Source: Aphanomyces cochlioides (Eukaryota; Oomycota; Saprolegniomycetes; Saprolegniales; Verrucalvaceae). From it: 64,000 nt of DNA. Positions 1 through 9,171 of this stretch are shown here, piece by piece (positions within the stretch are counted from its first letter, which is position 1; each line of letters begins with the position of its first letter). The notes under the pieces were generated by a model. That model ran no database searches. It saw only the letters and a program-made list of their open reading frames with translations, and was not told the origin of the DNA. Made by a program: the position numbers and the translations under genes. The DNA lies in assembly GCA_019828595.1 (NCBI GenBank), contig JAHQRK010000010.1, positions 1,860,001 to 1,924,000 on the forward strand, given 5' to 3'.

Positions 1-484
1 TTATTTATGACTCCTACAGTTTTGTTTTTGCCTTAATTGACTATTCGTATAGTTTTCAAGATATCCACAATGCTTTGTGTTTTGTGCTCGACATTTGCAT
101 ATGCTAACAGTACAATCAGGCGAGTGAGCGCAAAAAACGTCAACAAGTGTCGTGTTCTGCTGCAGCTAGCCTAGCTTATATCCGTGCTAGACGTTAAATT
201 TATTCAGAGCATCTTTGTTTCTTGGTTAGACTTCATGCTGGCGACTAAATGAAGCTTCATATCTGCCAATATTTGTTTGTTGAAAACCCGTGATAGAATC
301 TCTATCATAGTTGCTCAGAATTTTGCACATTTCAGATCTGTAATACTGAAATCAAGTCAAAAACTTGTTTTGAAAATGTTTTTCAGGCAACTGTGATAGA
401 TTTCCTATCACACTCTGATACAAAAAGATCATGTTTTTATCATAGATGCAGCAGATGTTTCTATTTTTCCAAATCTATTTGAAA
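1..484. other. AT-rich stretch without recognisable gene
   Basis: No ORF of note on either strand and no repeat partner elsewhere in the window was recognised. Short oligo-A/T runs and repeats of a 'ctatca' type string occur between 290 and 450 but form no regular array. Confidence 0.5.
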
Positions 485-850
485 TCGATAGCCAATCAGA
501 ATCGAGTATTTGCCTTCTTCACAAAAACACACGCAAAACACACATTCAAAACTTTACTTTATTGAATGTACTTTCAATATTACACTTGAACTCACTATAT
601 CTGAATAGTATTTGAGAATATTTCAATTTTTAGTCAAAAATACAAATTTCAGTGAAAAAGACAATATTTCTCACCCAATTTTTACCAAAATCGAATTCTA
701 TTCCAAATCGATTGGATCATACTGAAGTCAAGTATAAATGGAAAGTATTGCAATTGTCCCAAATTAATTACACGTGTGTCTGGGTGTGTTTTGCGTGAAT
801 TAGGTAAATACTCGATTCTGATTGGCTGAGTGATTTGGAGATCGATTTGA
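485..850. repeat. Imperfect ~365-bp palindrome (MITE-like)
   Basis: The sequence at 485-550 reads back in inverted orientation at 783-850, sharing the core gccaatcagaatcgagtatt and a run like cacgcaaaacacac. Weaker inverted similarity continues inward: tactttcaatattacacttg on one side, tactttccatttatacttga on the other. The whole interval therefore behaves as one degenerate fold-back unit without coding capacity. Its right edge coincides with the end of homology of the neighbouring copia remnant, so it probably inserted into or truncated that element. No clear target-site duplication was seen. Confidence 0.6.
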
Positions 851-878
851 AAAATCGATACATTTTGGGGTTCCATGA

Positions 879-1133
879 CCACTCGCTTTCCTTTGCTCCT
901 TCACTTAAAGCAATCAACTCTGATTCTGCTGTTGACAATGCAATGCAGTTTTGTTTGCAACTGCACCATGAAATGCAAGTTCCTGCTAGTAGTACTAAAT
1001 ATCCAGAGATACTAGTTCGATCTTTTTCTCGATTCGCGAAGCTCGCGTCAGAATAGACTTCGTATTGTAGATCTCCTTTGTTTCCATCTAACAGAAGTCC
1101 ATAGTCTAAAAGTATCTCAGTACTCTGACACAA
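879..1133 (-). pseudogene. Ty1/copia polyprotein remnant, RNase H domain
   Basis: The minus-strand reading frame contains the typical copia RNase H sequence: YSDASFANREKDRTSISGY, then ISW, then the ALSTAESELIALSEGAKE motif that ends copia polyproteins. About 85 codons are recognisable. Upstream reverse transcriptase and integrase are missing, and the frame runs into the palindromic repeat at about 850 instead of the usual polyprotein end. The D of YSDA and the E of TAESE correspond to conserved RNase H positions in this family. No paired LTRs are visible, so this is a solo internal fragment without function. Confidence 0.8.
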
Positions 1134-1904
1134 CTTCGAATGAAATCGACAATAACAAAATGAAATTAATGACTTTTGCTCGCGATTTTCCTCAAGAAAT
1201 GCAAAAACTAAATAGCAAAATTAAATCAACATTAAAATACAATAACATGCAATAGAGTAAGTTTTACCTGTAGAGGTGTACTGAAGAAAGCTCAAGTGAA
1301 TGAATCATTATTGAACGTTTGATCAAATTCGATGAAATATTTAACTATATTTCAGCCAATAGAGTTCCTTGCTATTAATAGTAATCCAACACATTTTGTA
1401 GAAACGGTACAACTGTATTTACATGTAAAACGTTACACAGTGTAGAGAGTATTAATAAATTGTATGGGCTTATTCTTAGGCTCAATTCCTTTTGACTTTG
1501 GATTTTGGCGATGCTCGATAGTTAAGACAATGTGACGTTTGTTGTATGTATGCATTCATAAGAGGATGTACAATAAATAGCTTTGTACGTCCCAGTTTGC
1601 TTTTTTAGCCCTAGCATGAAACAATGACATGATTTGTCGAATTTACAAGTGAGGGCATAGAAATGCAGTTTCCAAAGCACTCAATTTATGTGATCTGGAA
1701 ATTCGATACTATAATAGTATTTGGTTTTATTGTGCTTTGCAGTCGTTTTGGTACTTGGAATAGGAGCCTAAATCGCTGTTACAGATGGATTTATCTGCGT
1801 TACAAATACCAATATATTGCTGTTGCTTAAACTTCTATTCTTCCACTGAATACTTCGAAGAACAGAGATAAATCTCCTGTGTATTCATAAATCGTTCGAA
1901 CCTG
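1134..1904. other. Intergenic, no feature seen
   Basis: AT-rich sequence with stops in all frames. No repeat family shared with the rest of the window was noticed. It may contain the promoter of the unidentified ORF that starts near 1905. Confidence 0.4.
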
Positions 1905-2822
1905 ATGTCATCGAGTGCTACAATTCAAATGCCACCGACCTTCACTGCTTCCCTTATCGGGAAAATAGGCAAGCCGCACAGCAACAGTCGGAGAACAGTG
2001 GACAAAGAGGCAACACAGCTACTACTGAACGCCGGTGAAGATTCATTTGCCTCATTTCGCTGCCGCATATCTGACAGAGTGACATCAATTGTCGAGCGAT
2101 ATGAGCAAACAGAGGCGTCATAAAAAATCAAAACTCAAATTTGATGACAACTTTTTGGTCCTCCTCAAACCCGCTATAAACACAAAACAATGCGACTACA
2201 CGGTAATTGACAGTTCAAACTTCAAATCATCGATTGCAACATCATGGACTAACCATTGCAAAAGGTCGAATGCTGGAAATTTTACTCTAGACATCTTTGT
2301 CTACTTGGAAAAGTATGATAACTATGCTCAACAAATTCGACGAGCTACCACTGAGCGAGTTGCCAACATGGCACAGAGAATTCTTGGTGTCGATCGTGCT
2401 CAACAGCCAGGGCCAAGTGAATTAGAGGCTGGTCGGGAATCGTCAATGTCGATGTCTGGGCATCGATGATATCCGGACGTCTTCGTGTTACCTTTTCAAA
2501 TTTTTCTGTGATTAATTCTTCGTTTTTTCTGAAAAAGTTCCTGAGGCATTGCCAGGCGTTCACGGGCATTGATGCATCATCAATGCCTGGGAAACTGCAT
2601 CGATGCTTGAGATAATCCGGAAACATCGACAGACCGCAAAGCTGTTAATTATCCGGAAATTTGACAAATTAGCCAATCAGAGGGCTGGATTTATCGCAAA
2701 ACACTGACAGACATCGACACCGACATTCCCCGACCAGCCTCTTACACTAAGTTAGCACAACGTATGCTCGTCAAATCACCGAACCAGATTTTGTGAATTT
2801 ACCCGAAAATCATACTGTTCAT
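1905..2822 (+). pseudogene. 5' part of unrecognised host gene, disrupted by MITE and Gypsy insertion
   Basis: Two overlapping plus-strand frames (1905-2123 and about 2104-2421) encode basic, non-repetitive peptides (e.g. KQRRHKKSKLKF, then TTERVANMAQRILGV). After the MITE at 2425-2741 a third open stretch (about 2753-2822) runs up to the Gypsy LTR. It continues in the same frame after the LTR element at 14188, once the element and one copy of its TCAT target duplication are disregarded. The product is not recognised. It may have had an intron between the first two frames, and the MITE could lie in an intron because a GT at about 2417 and an AG at about 2751 keep the phase. The 11.4-kb Gypsy insertion almost certainly makes the locus non-functional. 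Confidence 0.5.
2425..2741. mobile_element. 317-bp MITE with ~38-bp TIRs and TTA target duplication
   Basis: The left end (gaggctggtcggg, then tgtcgatgtctg) is repeated in inverted orientation at 2702-2741. The element is flanked by TTA at 2422-2424 and 2742-2744. There is no coding capacity. A TTA/TWA target duplication is typical of PIF/Harbinger-type MITEs; that class assignment is inference. The centre contains a smaller palindrome around 2570-2600 (ggcattgatgcatcatcaat). Confidence 0.75.
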
Positions 2823-3106
2823 TGTGACGTGGGGGATGAGAGAGTCACAAATAATAAAGATGATCGACCGCAATCGAACGCCATGCAATCGTATTCTCGC
2901 TAGAAACTGAAGGAAGCACAAGGTAGGATGAAGACCTTGTTAGCACTTAAGGTGGAAATGAATTCTAATCTACACATGCATATGCAAGCTCGAGGACGAG
3001 GAGTCCTTTCATGGAGGATGAGGGACCTTTCGCGGAGGACGGTCCCTGGAAGGTTACTCGAAGGGATGCGTGTCAATCAGGTGTTGACACGCTCATCAAC
3101 GTCACA
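2823..3106 (-). repeat. 3' LTR of Gypsy element 1
   Basis: Direct repeat of 13900-14183 with few differences (for example tgttgacacgctcatcaac here against tggtgacacactcatcacc in the other copy). Bounded by TG...CA, with the polypurine tract immediately outside on the internal side. Confidence 0.93.
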
Positions 3107-3459
3107 TACCCCCCCCCACTAAAAGTCGACTACGTCGGCCGGCCGAGATGATGGGCGTGGAGCAGTAAGGACGAGAACATTGCTCGAAAGAGCGTTTTTT
3201 TAGTTTTTGGTGGTGGTCCCTGATGTGGGTAGGCAGTGTAAGCGCACTAGAGCCGGGGGTCACGTGAGTCAGCACGGTTGAATGCAGTATTGAATTGGTG
3301 GGGGTTCCAGACATGAGCGGGTGGCCGGAATAGTTTAGAGTTGGGACCGTGTGCGTAGGTGATTTGTAGGTTGTTGCAGAGTAATGTAAAAGGTCAGATG
3401 TCTCGTGGTGCTATGAGTAGTTGGCCCAGGGCAGTATTTGGCAGTATTCGGAGGGTCCC
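3107..3459 (-). other. 3' untranslated part and polypurine tract of Gypsy 1
   Basis: Holds the G-run polypurine tract (minus strand, 3109-3120) beside the 3' LTR and about 330 bp without a convincing ORF between it and the integrase frame. Confidence 0.7.
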
Positions 3460-4807
3460 TTAGAATAGCGTGTCGTTCTTGGGCTCAACGTCGAGGTCTC
3501 GGAATCGTGGGGAGCGACGGAGAGGAGGTAGGCCACGGTCCATGCGTAGTTGGCTTTCGTAGTCGTCGACATAGGACCGATATACGCTGAGTTTGGACAA
3601 CGGGGTCCAGTACTTAGACCCGTCCACATGCTCGACCAGGTAGTCCGTTTCGCGGGTCCCAGGTTCACGACGCTTGTTTACGATGCGGTAGATGGGGGAC
3701 CCAGAGTTGGTGTAAGAGGGTCCGAGGGTCTGACGGATCGTTCGACTTGAAAAGTATTTGTACAGCCAGACTGACGATTGCTCTTCGAATTCAATGGGTT
3801 TGTGGTTGGTCCTTGCTCGTGCAATCTTGTTTTGGCCCGCGACCAGTTGTTTCTCGACGAGAGACCTGGTCTGTCGCCAAGACGACGCCAGTCTGCGTTT
3901 ATATTGAGGTAGATCATCTGACTTCCAGGAGGGTCCCGAGTTGAGGAGGGCCAGATCGAGTGGAAGAATCGGGTCCCGCCCAAATAGGCAAAAGTAGGGC
4001 GAGTCCCCAAGGGTCTCTTGGTAGGATGTTCGGTATGCGAAAATGAGACGAGGCAGGTAGGTGTCCCAGTCCGTGTGGTGGTCATTGACAAAGATTTTCA
4101 GCATTTGGATGATTGTGTGGTTGAAGCGTTCGACAAGACCCTGGCTCTGCGGGTGATGGGGCACTTGTAAGTTTGTGAATACCGAGTGTTGCGTACATAG
4201 TCTCAGCCAGCTCGGAGATGAAGTTGGAGCCACGATCTGATAAGAGGCGGTTGGGCACACCAAAGCGGCAGAGGACCTCGTCGATAAGGGTCCGGGTGAA
4301 CGTAGACGTTTTGAAGTCAGGGACTGGGAATGCCTCGATCCATCGGGTGAAGTAGTCCCCGAATACGAGGATGTATTTGTTGCCGTTCTCAGTAGTGGGC
4401 AGGGGTCCCAGTACGTCGACCACCATAAGGTCGAAGGGTCCCTTGAGGTCATAAATAGGCATCCTTTGCATGGGTCCCTGCCTCAGCGGGCGGCCTCCTT
4501 TGGCCTTGTTGCAGTCAGGGCACATGGTAACAAAGTCTTTGCAATCTTGAATCCAGTCGGTCCAGTATGCGGTCCGACGAATGCGTTCGCGGGTCTTGTT
4601 GAACCCGAGGTGTCCCGCGAATGGGGAACAGTGGCTGGCCCGGAGTACCTCCTCGATCATGGACCCAGGAATTATAGGTACCACGACCAATTCGGAATTC
4701 CGAAGGAGTGTTTCAATGGTGACGAAGCGGCATACAATGACTTGGCGGATTGTAAATTGGTGTCCGTTCCTCGTGACACGTTTGTGCAGTCGTGGGTCTA
4801 CGGGCAC
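3460..4807 (-). pseudogene. Gypsy 1 integrase, frameshifted
   Basis: Two overlapping minus-strand frames form the integrase part of pol. The frame at 4082-4807 has the HHCC zinc-binding module (H...H, then CPDC) and the first two catalytic aspartates (MVVDVLG; SDRGSNF). The frame at 3460-4452 supplies the third catalytic residue in QGLVERFNHT, followed by the C-terminal part with a basic tail. The switch near 4160-4180 implies a single-nucleotide frameshift within the catalytic core. In an intact element this enzyme would join the LTR cDNA to host DNA. It follows the RT-RNase H frame with a short gap, in normal Gypsy order. Confidence 0.88.
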
Positions 4808-4906
4808 TGCGCCATCTTCGAGATAAGCACGGATAGCAGCGATTTCAGGGTCGGACCCTTGTTCGTTGTAAAGTCTTGCTGTTGGACGGCCACGGGCGTT
4901 AAAGAG

Positions 4907-6595
4907 CTAGACCGTCGAGTTGGTAGAGGGTCCCTTCGCTGTTCTTTCAGGGTCCCTTGTAGGTGAGACCGGGGTGTTGAAGCGCGCGCTCCGTGCGCGA
5001 CCGGAATTGTGATGTTGAGGAAGATATGTGGAGGGTTGCTCCCTGGCGAGGACTGCATCCTCGATGGCTCGGGTCCCGTCATTGTCGAGTGAGGTCTTTG
5101 CATGGCGAGCGCGGGACCTTGTGAGGATAGGGCAAGCCAAGCGGGAGAGCCCATCAGCGGCACCATTAAGCTCGCCAGGCATGTGGACTACCGTGTAGTC
5201 GAGGCCTTGAAGTTCCATAGCCCAACGGGCGAGTGTGTGATTTCCAGATCGGGTCCCGGTGTTGAAAAGCCATGTGAGGGCCTCGTGGTCCGTGTAGATG
5301 GTAAAATGGCGTCGATCGATGTAGGGTCTGAACTTTCGAGTGGCCCATAAGACACCATAACATTCGATTTCGGAGATACCAGAGTCCTTGTTGATCCATT
5401 TCGCCTGGGCTTTGGACAGGGACTGAGTAGCATATGCGATAACACGGTTCTTGCCTTGTTGTTTCTGCATCAGGACAGCGCCAACAGCAATGTGGCTGGC
5501 GTCGACCCATATCGAAAAGGGAAGATCAAAGTCAGGATGTGCCAGGACCGGTGGTGAAACCAGTCGGCGTTTGAGTGTGTCAAGGGCCTGGTCACATTCA
5601 GGCGTCCAGGTAAAGATGTCGGCCGATACTAGTGCCGTCAAGGGGGCCGCGATTTCGGCAAAGTCCTTAACAAAACGGCGAAAGTAGCCGGCGAGTCCGA
5701 GGAAGGCCCGGACCTCTGCCACATCTTTAAGAGGTTTGATGCGCAGGACTGACTTGATTTTCTCCGGATTGGGTAGTAGTCCCGCAGGAGTGACGATGTG
5801 CCCGAGGAATGGTACTGAGGACCGGCCCCACTTGCACTTCGACATTTCGAGTTTAAATCCCGATTCGCGGAACTTGGACAGGACCTGACGCAGGCGAACG
5901 AGGTGTGTCCCGAAGGCTTCGCTAAAAACGATGCAGTCGTCGAGGTATACGAGGCAGGTCCGCCACTTGTAGTCCATCAGAATCTGCTCCATGAGTCGTT
6001 CAAAACACGGGACCGCGTTACAAAGACCGAATGGCATGACAAGCCACTCGTAAAGTCCGTACTTGCACGTGAAGGCGGTCTTTTCAATGCTGTCCTTGGC
6101 CATCGGGACATTCCAGTATCCCGACGCAATGTCCATAGTTGAGAATAGTTTGGTCCCGCCAAGGACATCGAGTAAGTCATCAATGCGGGGCATAGAGTAA
6201 GAGTCCTTGACTGTAACTTTGTGAAGGCGACGGTAGTCGATGCAAAAGCGTATGGACCCGTCAGGTTTTCGGATCATCAGAACAGGGCTGGCCCATGGAC
6301 TCTTGGAGGGTCGGATTAAGCCAAGGTCCTGGTACTGGTTGATCTCGGCCTCAATTATGTCGTCTTCGGCCTTCGAAGTTCTGTACAGGGTCGATCGAAT
6401 AGGGGCGCTATCACCCGTGTCAATGCTGAATTCGACCAGGTGGGTCCTGCCCGGGGCCTTTGACGTATCCACAAATATATCGGCGAAATTGAGTAGGGTC
6501 TTGCGAAGTAACTCGCGCTGCTCGACGCTGAGACTCGAGTCTGCCCAGTCAATTGGCAGCTCTTTGACTGGTTGATGAGAAAAATGTTTTTGCAC
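4907..6595 (-). CDS. Gypsy 1 reverse transcriptase-RNase H
   Basis: A 562-codon open frame. RT motifs appear in order: LRPSKSPWASP-like entry around residues 94-104, RKPDGSIRFCIDYRRLHKVT at 109-128, first catalytic Asp in TMDIASGYW (about 155), MPFGLCNA, and the YLDD active site at about 217-220. RNase H follows with WVDASHIAVGAVL and a terminal NGAADGLSRL. All visible catalytic residues are kept. The listed 5' end is not a biological start: it is the point where the foldback element (arm starts at 6591) cuts the pol frame. The enzyme would copy element RNA to cDNA in cytoplasmic particles but is now separated from gag and protease. Confidence 0.93.
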   Translation of the reverse strand: MQKHFSHQPVKELPIDWADSSLSVEQRELLRKTLLNFADIFVDTSKAPGRTHLVEFSIDTGDSAPIRSTLYRTSKAEDDIIEAEINQYQDLGLIRPSKSPWASPVLMIRKPDGSIRFCIDYRRLHKVTVKDSYSMPRIDDLLDVLGGTKLFSTMDIASGYWNVPMAKDSIEKTAFTCKYGLYEWLVMPFGLCNAVPCFERLMEQILMDYKWRTCLVYLDDCIVFSEAFGTHLVRLRQVLSKFRESGFKLEMSKCKWGRSSVPFLGHIVTPAGLLPNPEKIKSVLRIKPLKDVAEVRAFLGLAGYFRRFVKDFAEIAAPLTALVSADIFTWTPECDQALDTLKRRLVSPPVLAHPDFDLPFSIWVDASHIAVGAVLMQKQQGKNRVIAYATQSLSKAQAKWINKDSGISEIECYGVLWATRKFRPYIDRRHFTIYTDHEALTWLFNTGTRSGNHTLARWAMELQGLDYTVVHMPGELNGAADGLSRLACPILTRSRARHAKTSLDNDGTRAIEDAVLAREQPSTYLPQHHNSGRARSARFNTPVSPTRDPERTAKGPSTNSTV

Positions 6596-7010
6596 ACAGA
6601 AAATCGGGAATCACAGGAAAAATTTGGGGAATCACAAACTTGTGTATCAATATCAGTACTGTGCAACTCTGTGCTCCTCTCTCTCGTCAGTGACGAGTCG
6701 TCACACCTGTTCGAGAGACTGGGGATGTTGCCTGCAAAGACCTTTGGTCTGCAGGGAGTGACGGGGAAATGCCCACACGAGGGAGAGGCAGCTTTGTGTT
6801 TTCTGTTCCTTTGCTAGGACCTGACGACTACGTCCGTGTACATGACAGAAATAGCGATGAAGACAGAAAGAGCTTGGTTCATGGATATGAAAATCCATTG
6901 TGACGCGTAATTTGAAGGAGCAGACGTCAACGTTGTCGTGATAGAACTGCTCGGCTTCGATGAGCTGATGCAAGCTTTAAACTACAAATTCTACTTTCTG
7001 TAACTGTTAA

Positions 7011-7082
7011 GGCCAGTGGCCGTTGTGATAGGGTAACAGCGTTTGAACCTGGAGGTTGCAGGTTCGAGTCCTGGTATGGGCA
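7011..7082 (+). other. tRNA-like / Pol III promoter-like sequence (left arm)
   Basis: A perfect internal B box (ggttcgagtcc, 7061-7071) lies about 40 nt downstream of an A-box-like tggccgttgtgatagg (7017-7032), at the spacing found in tRNA genes. The T-arm pairs (cagg/cctg), but no matching 5' acceptor strand for the 3' tatgggc is present and the anticodon stem is weak. It is therefore more likely a tRNA-derived SINE-like relic or pseudo-tRNA than a working tRNA gene. Confidence 0.55.
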
Positions 7083-7240
7083 CTCAGCTTTTTAGTCATC
7101 TTAACATTCGTCGCCTCTGCGCCAAGATACACAGACTTACGTTAAGCAAGCTGCAGTTTAGGTATCATCGTAACTGCTCATAACGTCAATAACACTTACA
7201 AGGTCATTATTCGATTAAGAGAGCCACTGGAGAGCTGCCT

Positions 7241-7456
7241 GTAGCCTGACTTGCTGCCTGGCAGACAACTTTGTTGCATGAGCAAACCATTAATGAATTC
7301 TTCGAGCCGTGGTCGAGGGCCGACAGGCCGAGACGGCTATCGCTGCTGCAAGAAAGTGCTATCGACAGTTCGCCTAAATTGTCGACCCCGACTCGACGAG
7401 TTCGTTAACCTTTTGTCGATTCAACGGGGTTGTCTGCTAGGCAGCAAGTTAAGCTA
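7241..7456. repeat. Palindromic MITE-like segment nested in left arm
   Basis: The segment begins with cttgctgcctggcagacaac and ends with its near-perfect inverse (gttgtctgctaggcagcaag). Imperfect pairing continues inward around the motif cgag..gtcgag. It occurs as an inverted copy in the opposite arm (8306-8521). Confidence 0.7.
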
Positions 7457-7494
7457 CTGAAAGGCATTTATTTAAAACCGCCATGACAATCTCT

Positions 7495-8200
7495 TCATTG
7501 TCGTTGTTTGCCGCAACATTTAATGGAGTCCAATTGTTTTCCATCGGGTTGGTCGTTGACATTGACATCCATCCCGAGCAACAAGTCGACAGTCTCCAAC
7601 GAGTTATATTTGCACGCGAGATAAAGCGCAGGATCGTAGTCCTGAGTGTTGAGGCAAAGCTCTAGCTCGGCCCACTCAGAAGCGCTCATACCACCGTCGT
7701 TGACTTGTACGATCGCAGAGCCATGGGCATTACTCTGCAGGTAGTCTGCAACATATTGATGCTCGAAATGTGCCGCATGCTGCGTGAAGAATCCACACTT
7801 GTTGCAAAAGTCAAGCATGCGGTTGAAAAAGACGAGACCGTTGTCGTCGAGGACCATCTTCTCGTCGATAATCTTGGCCAACACGTTGACAAGTACGGGT
7901 TTGAACGACGTGACGGTCAAGCTGCCCGAGCACTTCATAATCGTGTTGGTCATACTGCACATGCTGCGCAAGTCGTACACGCTTGTAAAGTTGGTCGCGA
8001 GTCCTTCGAGTTCGTCGATTGTCGCGTCTCCCTTGGCGACCAACGTATGCACCATGGTGTCGAACTCGACCTTCTTGGTGTGTTGACGCAGGATGAGCTT
8101 GAGTCGATCGGATTTTGCATAGTCTTGAGGTAGATTGGACTGTTCGAGCGCACTTTTGGCTTTGCTCCAGCTTTTAAAACCGCCATGACCATCTCTTCAC
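7495..8200 (-). pseudogene. Captured ankyrin-repeat-type gene fragment
   Basis: The minus-strand frame 7495-8055 (186 codons) ends with an ankyrin-like repeat: DYDPALYLACKYNSLETVDLLLGMDVNVNDQPDG, i.e. the pattern 'ALYLAC..N..E.VDLLL..G.DVN'. The preceding ~130 residues are helical and unrecognised. A second frame upstream begins EEMVMAVLKAGAKPK, again ankyrin-like, followed by a frame change. The sequence ttaaaaccgccatgac occurs at both ends of the cargo (7473 and 8176), so the captured piece may come from a gene with tandem ankyrin repeats. It has no independent promoter or stop context other than the element itself. Ankyrin repeats bind protein partners; no specific role can be given. Confidence 0.6.
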
Positions 8201-8294
8201 GTCAGACGGGACGGTAGCCTACCCCCACGACATATCTCCGCTGTGTAGAGCCGGGAATGAGATGAAATCTCTCTTAGTCTCAGAGAGATGCTGG

Positions 8295-9171
8295 ATGCCT
8301 TTCAGTAGCTTAACTTGCTGCCTAGCAGACAACCCCGTTGAATCGACAAAAGGTTAACGAACTCGTCGAGTCGGGGTCGACAATTTAGGCGAACTGTCGA
8401 TAGCACTTTCTTGCAGCAGCGATAGCCGTCTCGGCCTGTCGGCCCTCGACCACGGCTCGAAGAATTCATTAATGGTTTGCTCATGCAACAAAGTTGTCTG
8501 CCAGGCAGCAAGTCAGGCTACAGGCAGCTCTCCAGTGGCTCTCTTAATCGAATAATGACCTTGTAAGTGTTATTGACGTTATGAGCAGTTACGATGATAC
8601 CTAAACTGCAGCTTGCTTAACGTAAGTCTGTGTATCTTGGCGCAGAGGCGACGAATGTTAAGATGACTAAAAAGCTGAGTGCCCATACCAGGACTCGAAC
8701 CTGCAACCTCCAGGTTCAAACGCTGTTACCCTATCACAACGGCCACTGGCCTTAACAGTTACAGAAAGTAGAATTTGTAGTTTAAAGCTTGCATCAGCTC
8801 ATCGAAGCCGAGCAGTTCTATCACGACAACGTTGACGTCTGCTCCTTCAAATTACGCGTCACAATGGATTTTCATATCCATGAACCAAGCTCTTTCTGTC
8901 TTCATCGCTATTTCTGTCATGTACACGGACGTAGTCGTCAGGTCCTAGCAAAGGAACAGAAAACACAAAGCTGCCTCTCCCTCGTGTGGGCATTTCCCCG
9001 TCACTCCCTGCAGACCAAAGGTCTTTGCAGGCAACATCCCCAGTCTCTCGAACAGGTGTGACGACTCGTCACTGACGAGAGAGAGGAGCACAGAGTTGCA
9101 CAGTACTGATATTGATACACAAGTTTGTGATTCCCCAAATTTTTCTTGTGATTCCCGATTTTCTGTGTGCA
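8295..9171 (-). repeat. Right inverted arm of the foldback element
   Basis: Inverted copy of 6591-7467. Contains the B box in reverse (ggactcgaacc at 8691-8701), the nested palindrome (8306-8521) and the terminal sequence tctgtgtgca at 9162-9171. Confidence 0.92.
8681..8752 (-). other. tRNA-like / Pol III promoter-like sequence (right arm)
   Basis: Mirror copy of the left-arm sequence with identical B box on the minus strand. The two copies would direct convergent transcription toward the cargo if active. Confidence 0.55.

Larger units (their letters stand above)
6591..7467 (+). repeat. Left inverted arm of the foldback element
   Basis: Starts tgcacacagaaaatcggg and ends at gaaaggcat, where similarity to the opposite arm stops abruptly. 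Its short ORFs are mirrored exactly in the other arm and show no coding signature. Confidence 0.92.
6591..9171. mobile_element. Foldback-type non-autonomous element with 877-bp inverted arms and captured gene fragment
   Basis: Positions 6591-7467 and 8295-9171 are inverted copies that align without indels (coordinates sum to 15762 throughout) and with only one difference noticed (near 6614). The unit interrupts the Gypsy 1 pol frame at an A-rich site (cagaaaa on one side, aaaaacattt on the other), so a target duplication cannot be resolved. No transposase is encoded. The 827-bp centre contains an ankyrin-type coding fragment, and each arm holds a Pol III-like promoter sequence and a palindromic MITE-like segment. 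The closest known types would be foldback elements or Pack-type elements that capture gene pieces; the superfamily is unknown. Confidence 0.88.

Noticed and set aside
6701..6973. 90-codon minus-strand ORF, mirrored at 8789-9061
   Set aside because: Arises from arm duplication. Composition and lack of motifs give no support for a protein.
7011..7082. Functional tRNA gene
   Set aside because: Box A and B are good but the acceptor stem has no 5' partner and the anticodon stem is weak, so it is listed as tRNA-like only.
7251..7460. 69-codon ORF repeated at 8302-8511
   Set aside because: It is the two strands of the foldback arms. No coding signature, and it lies in a palindrome.
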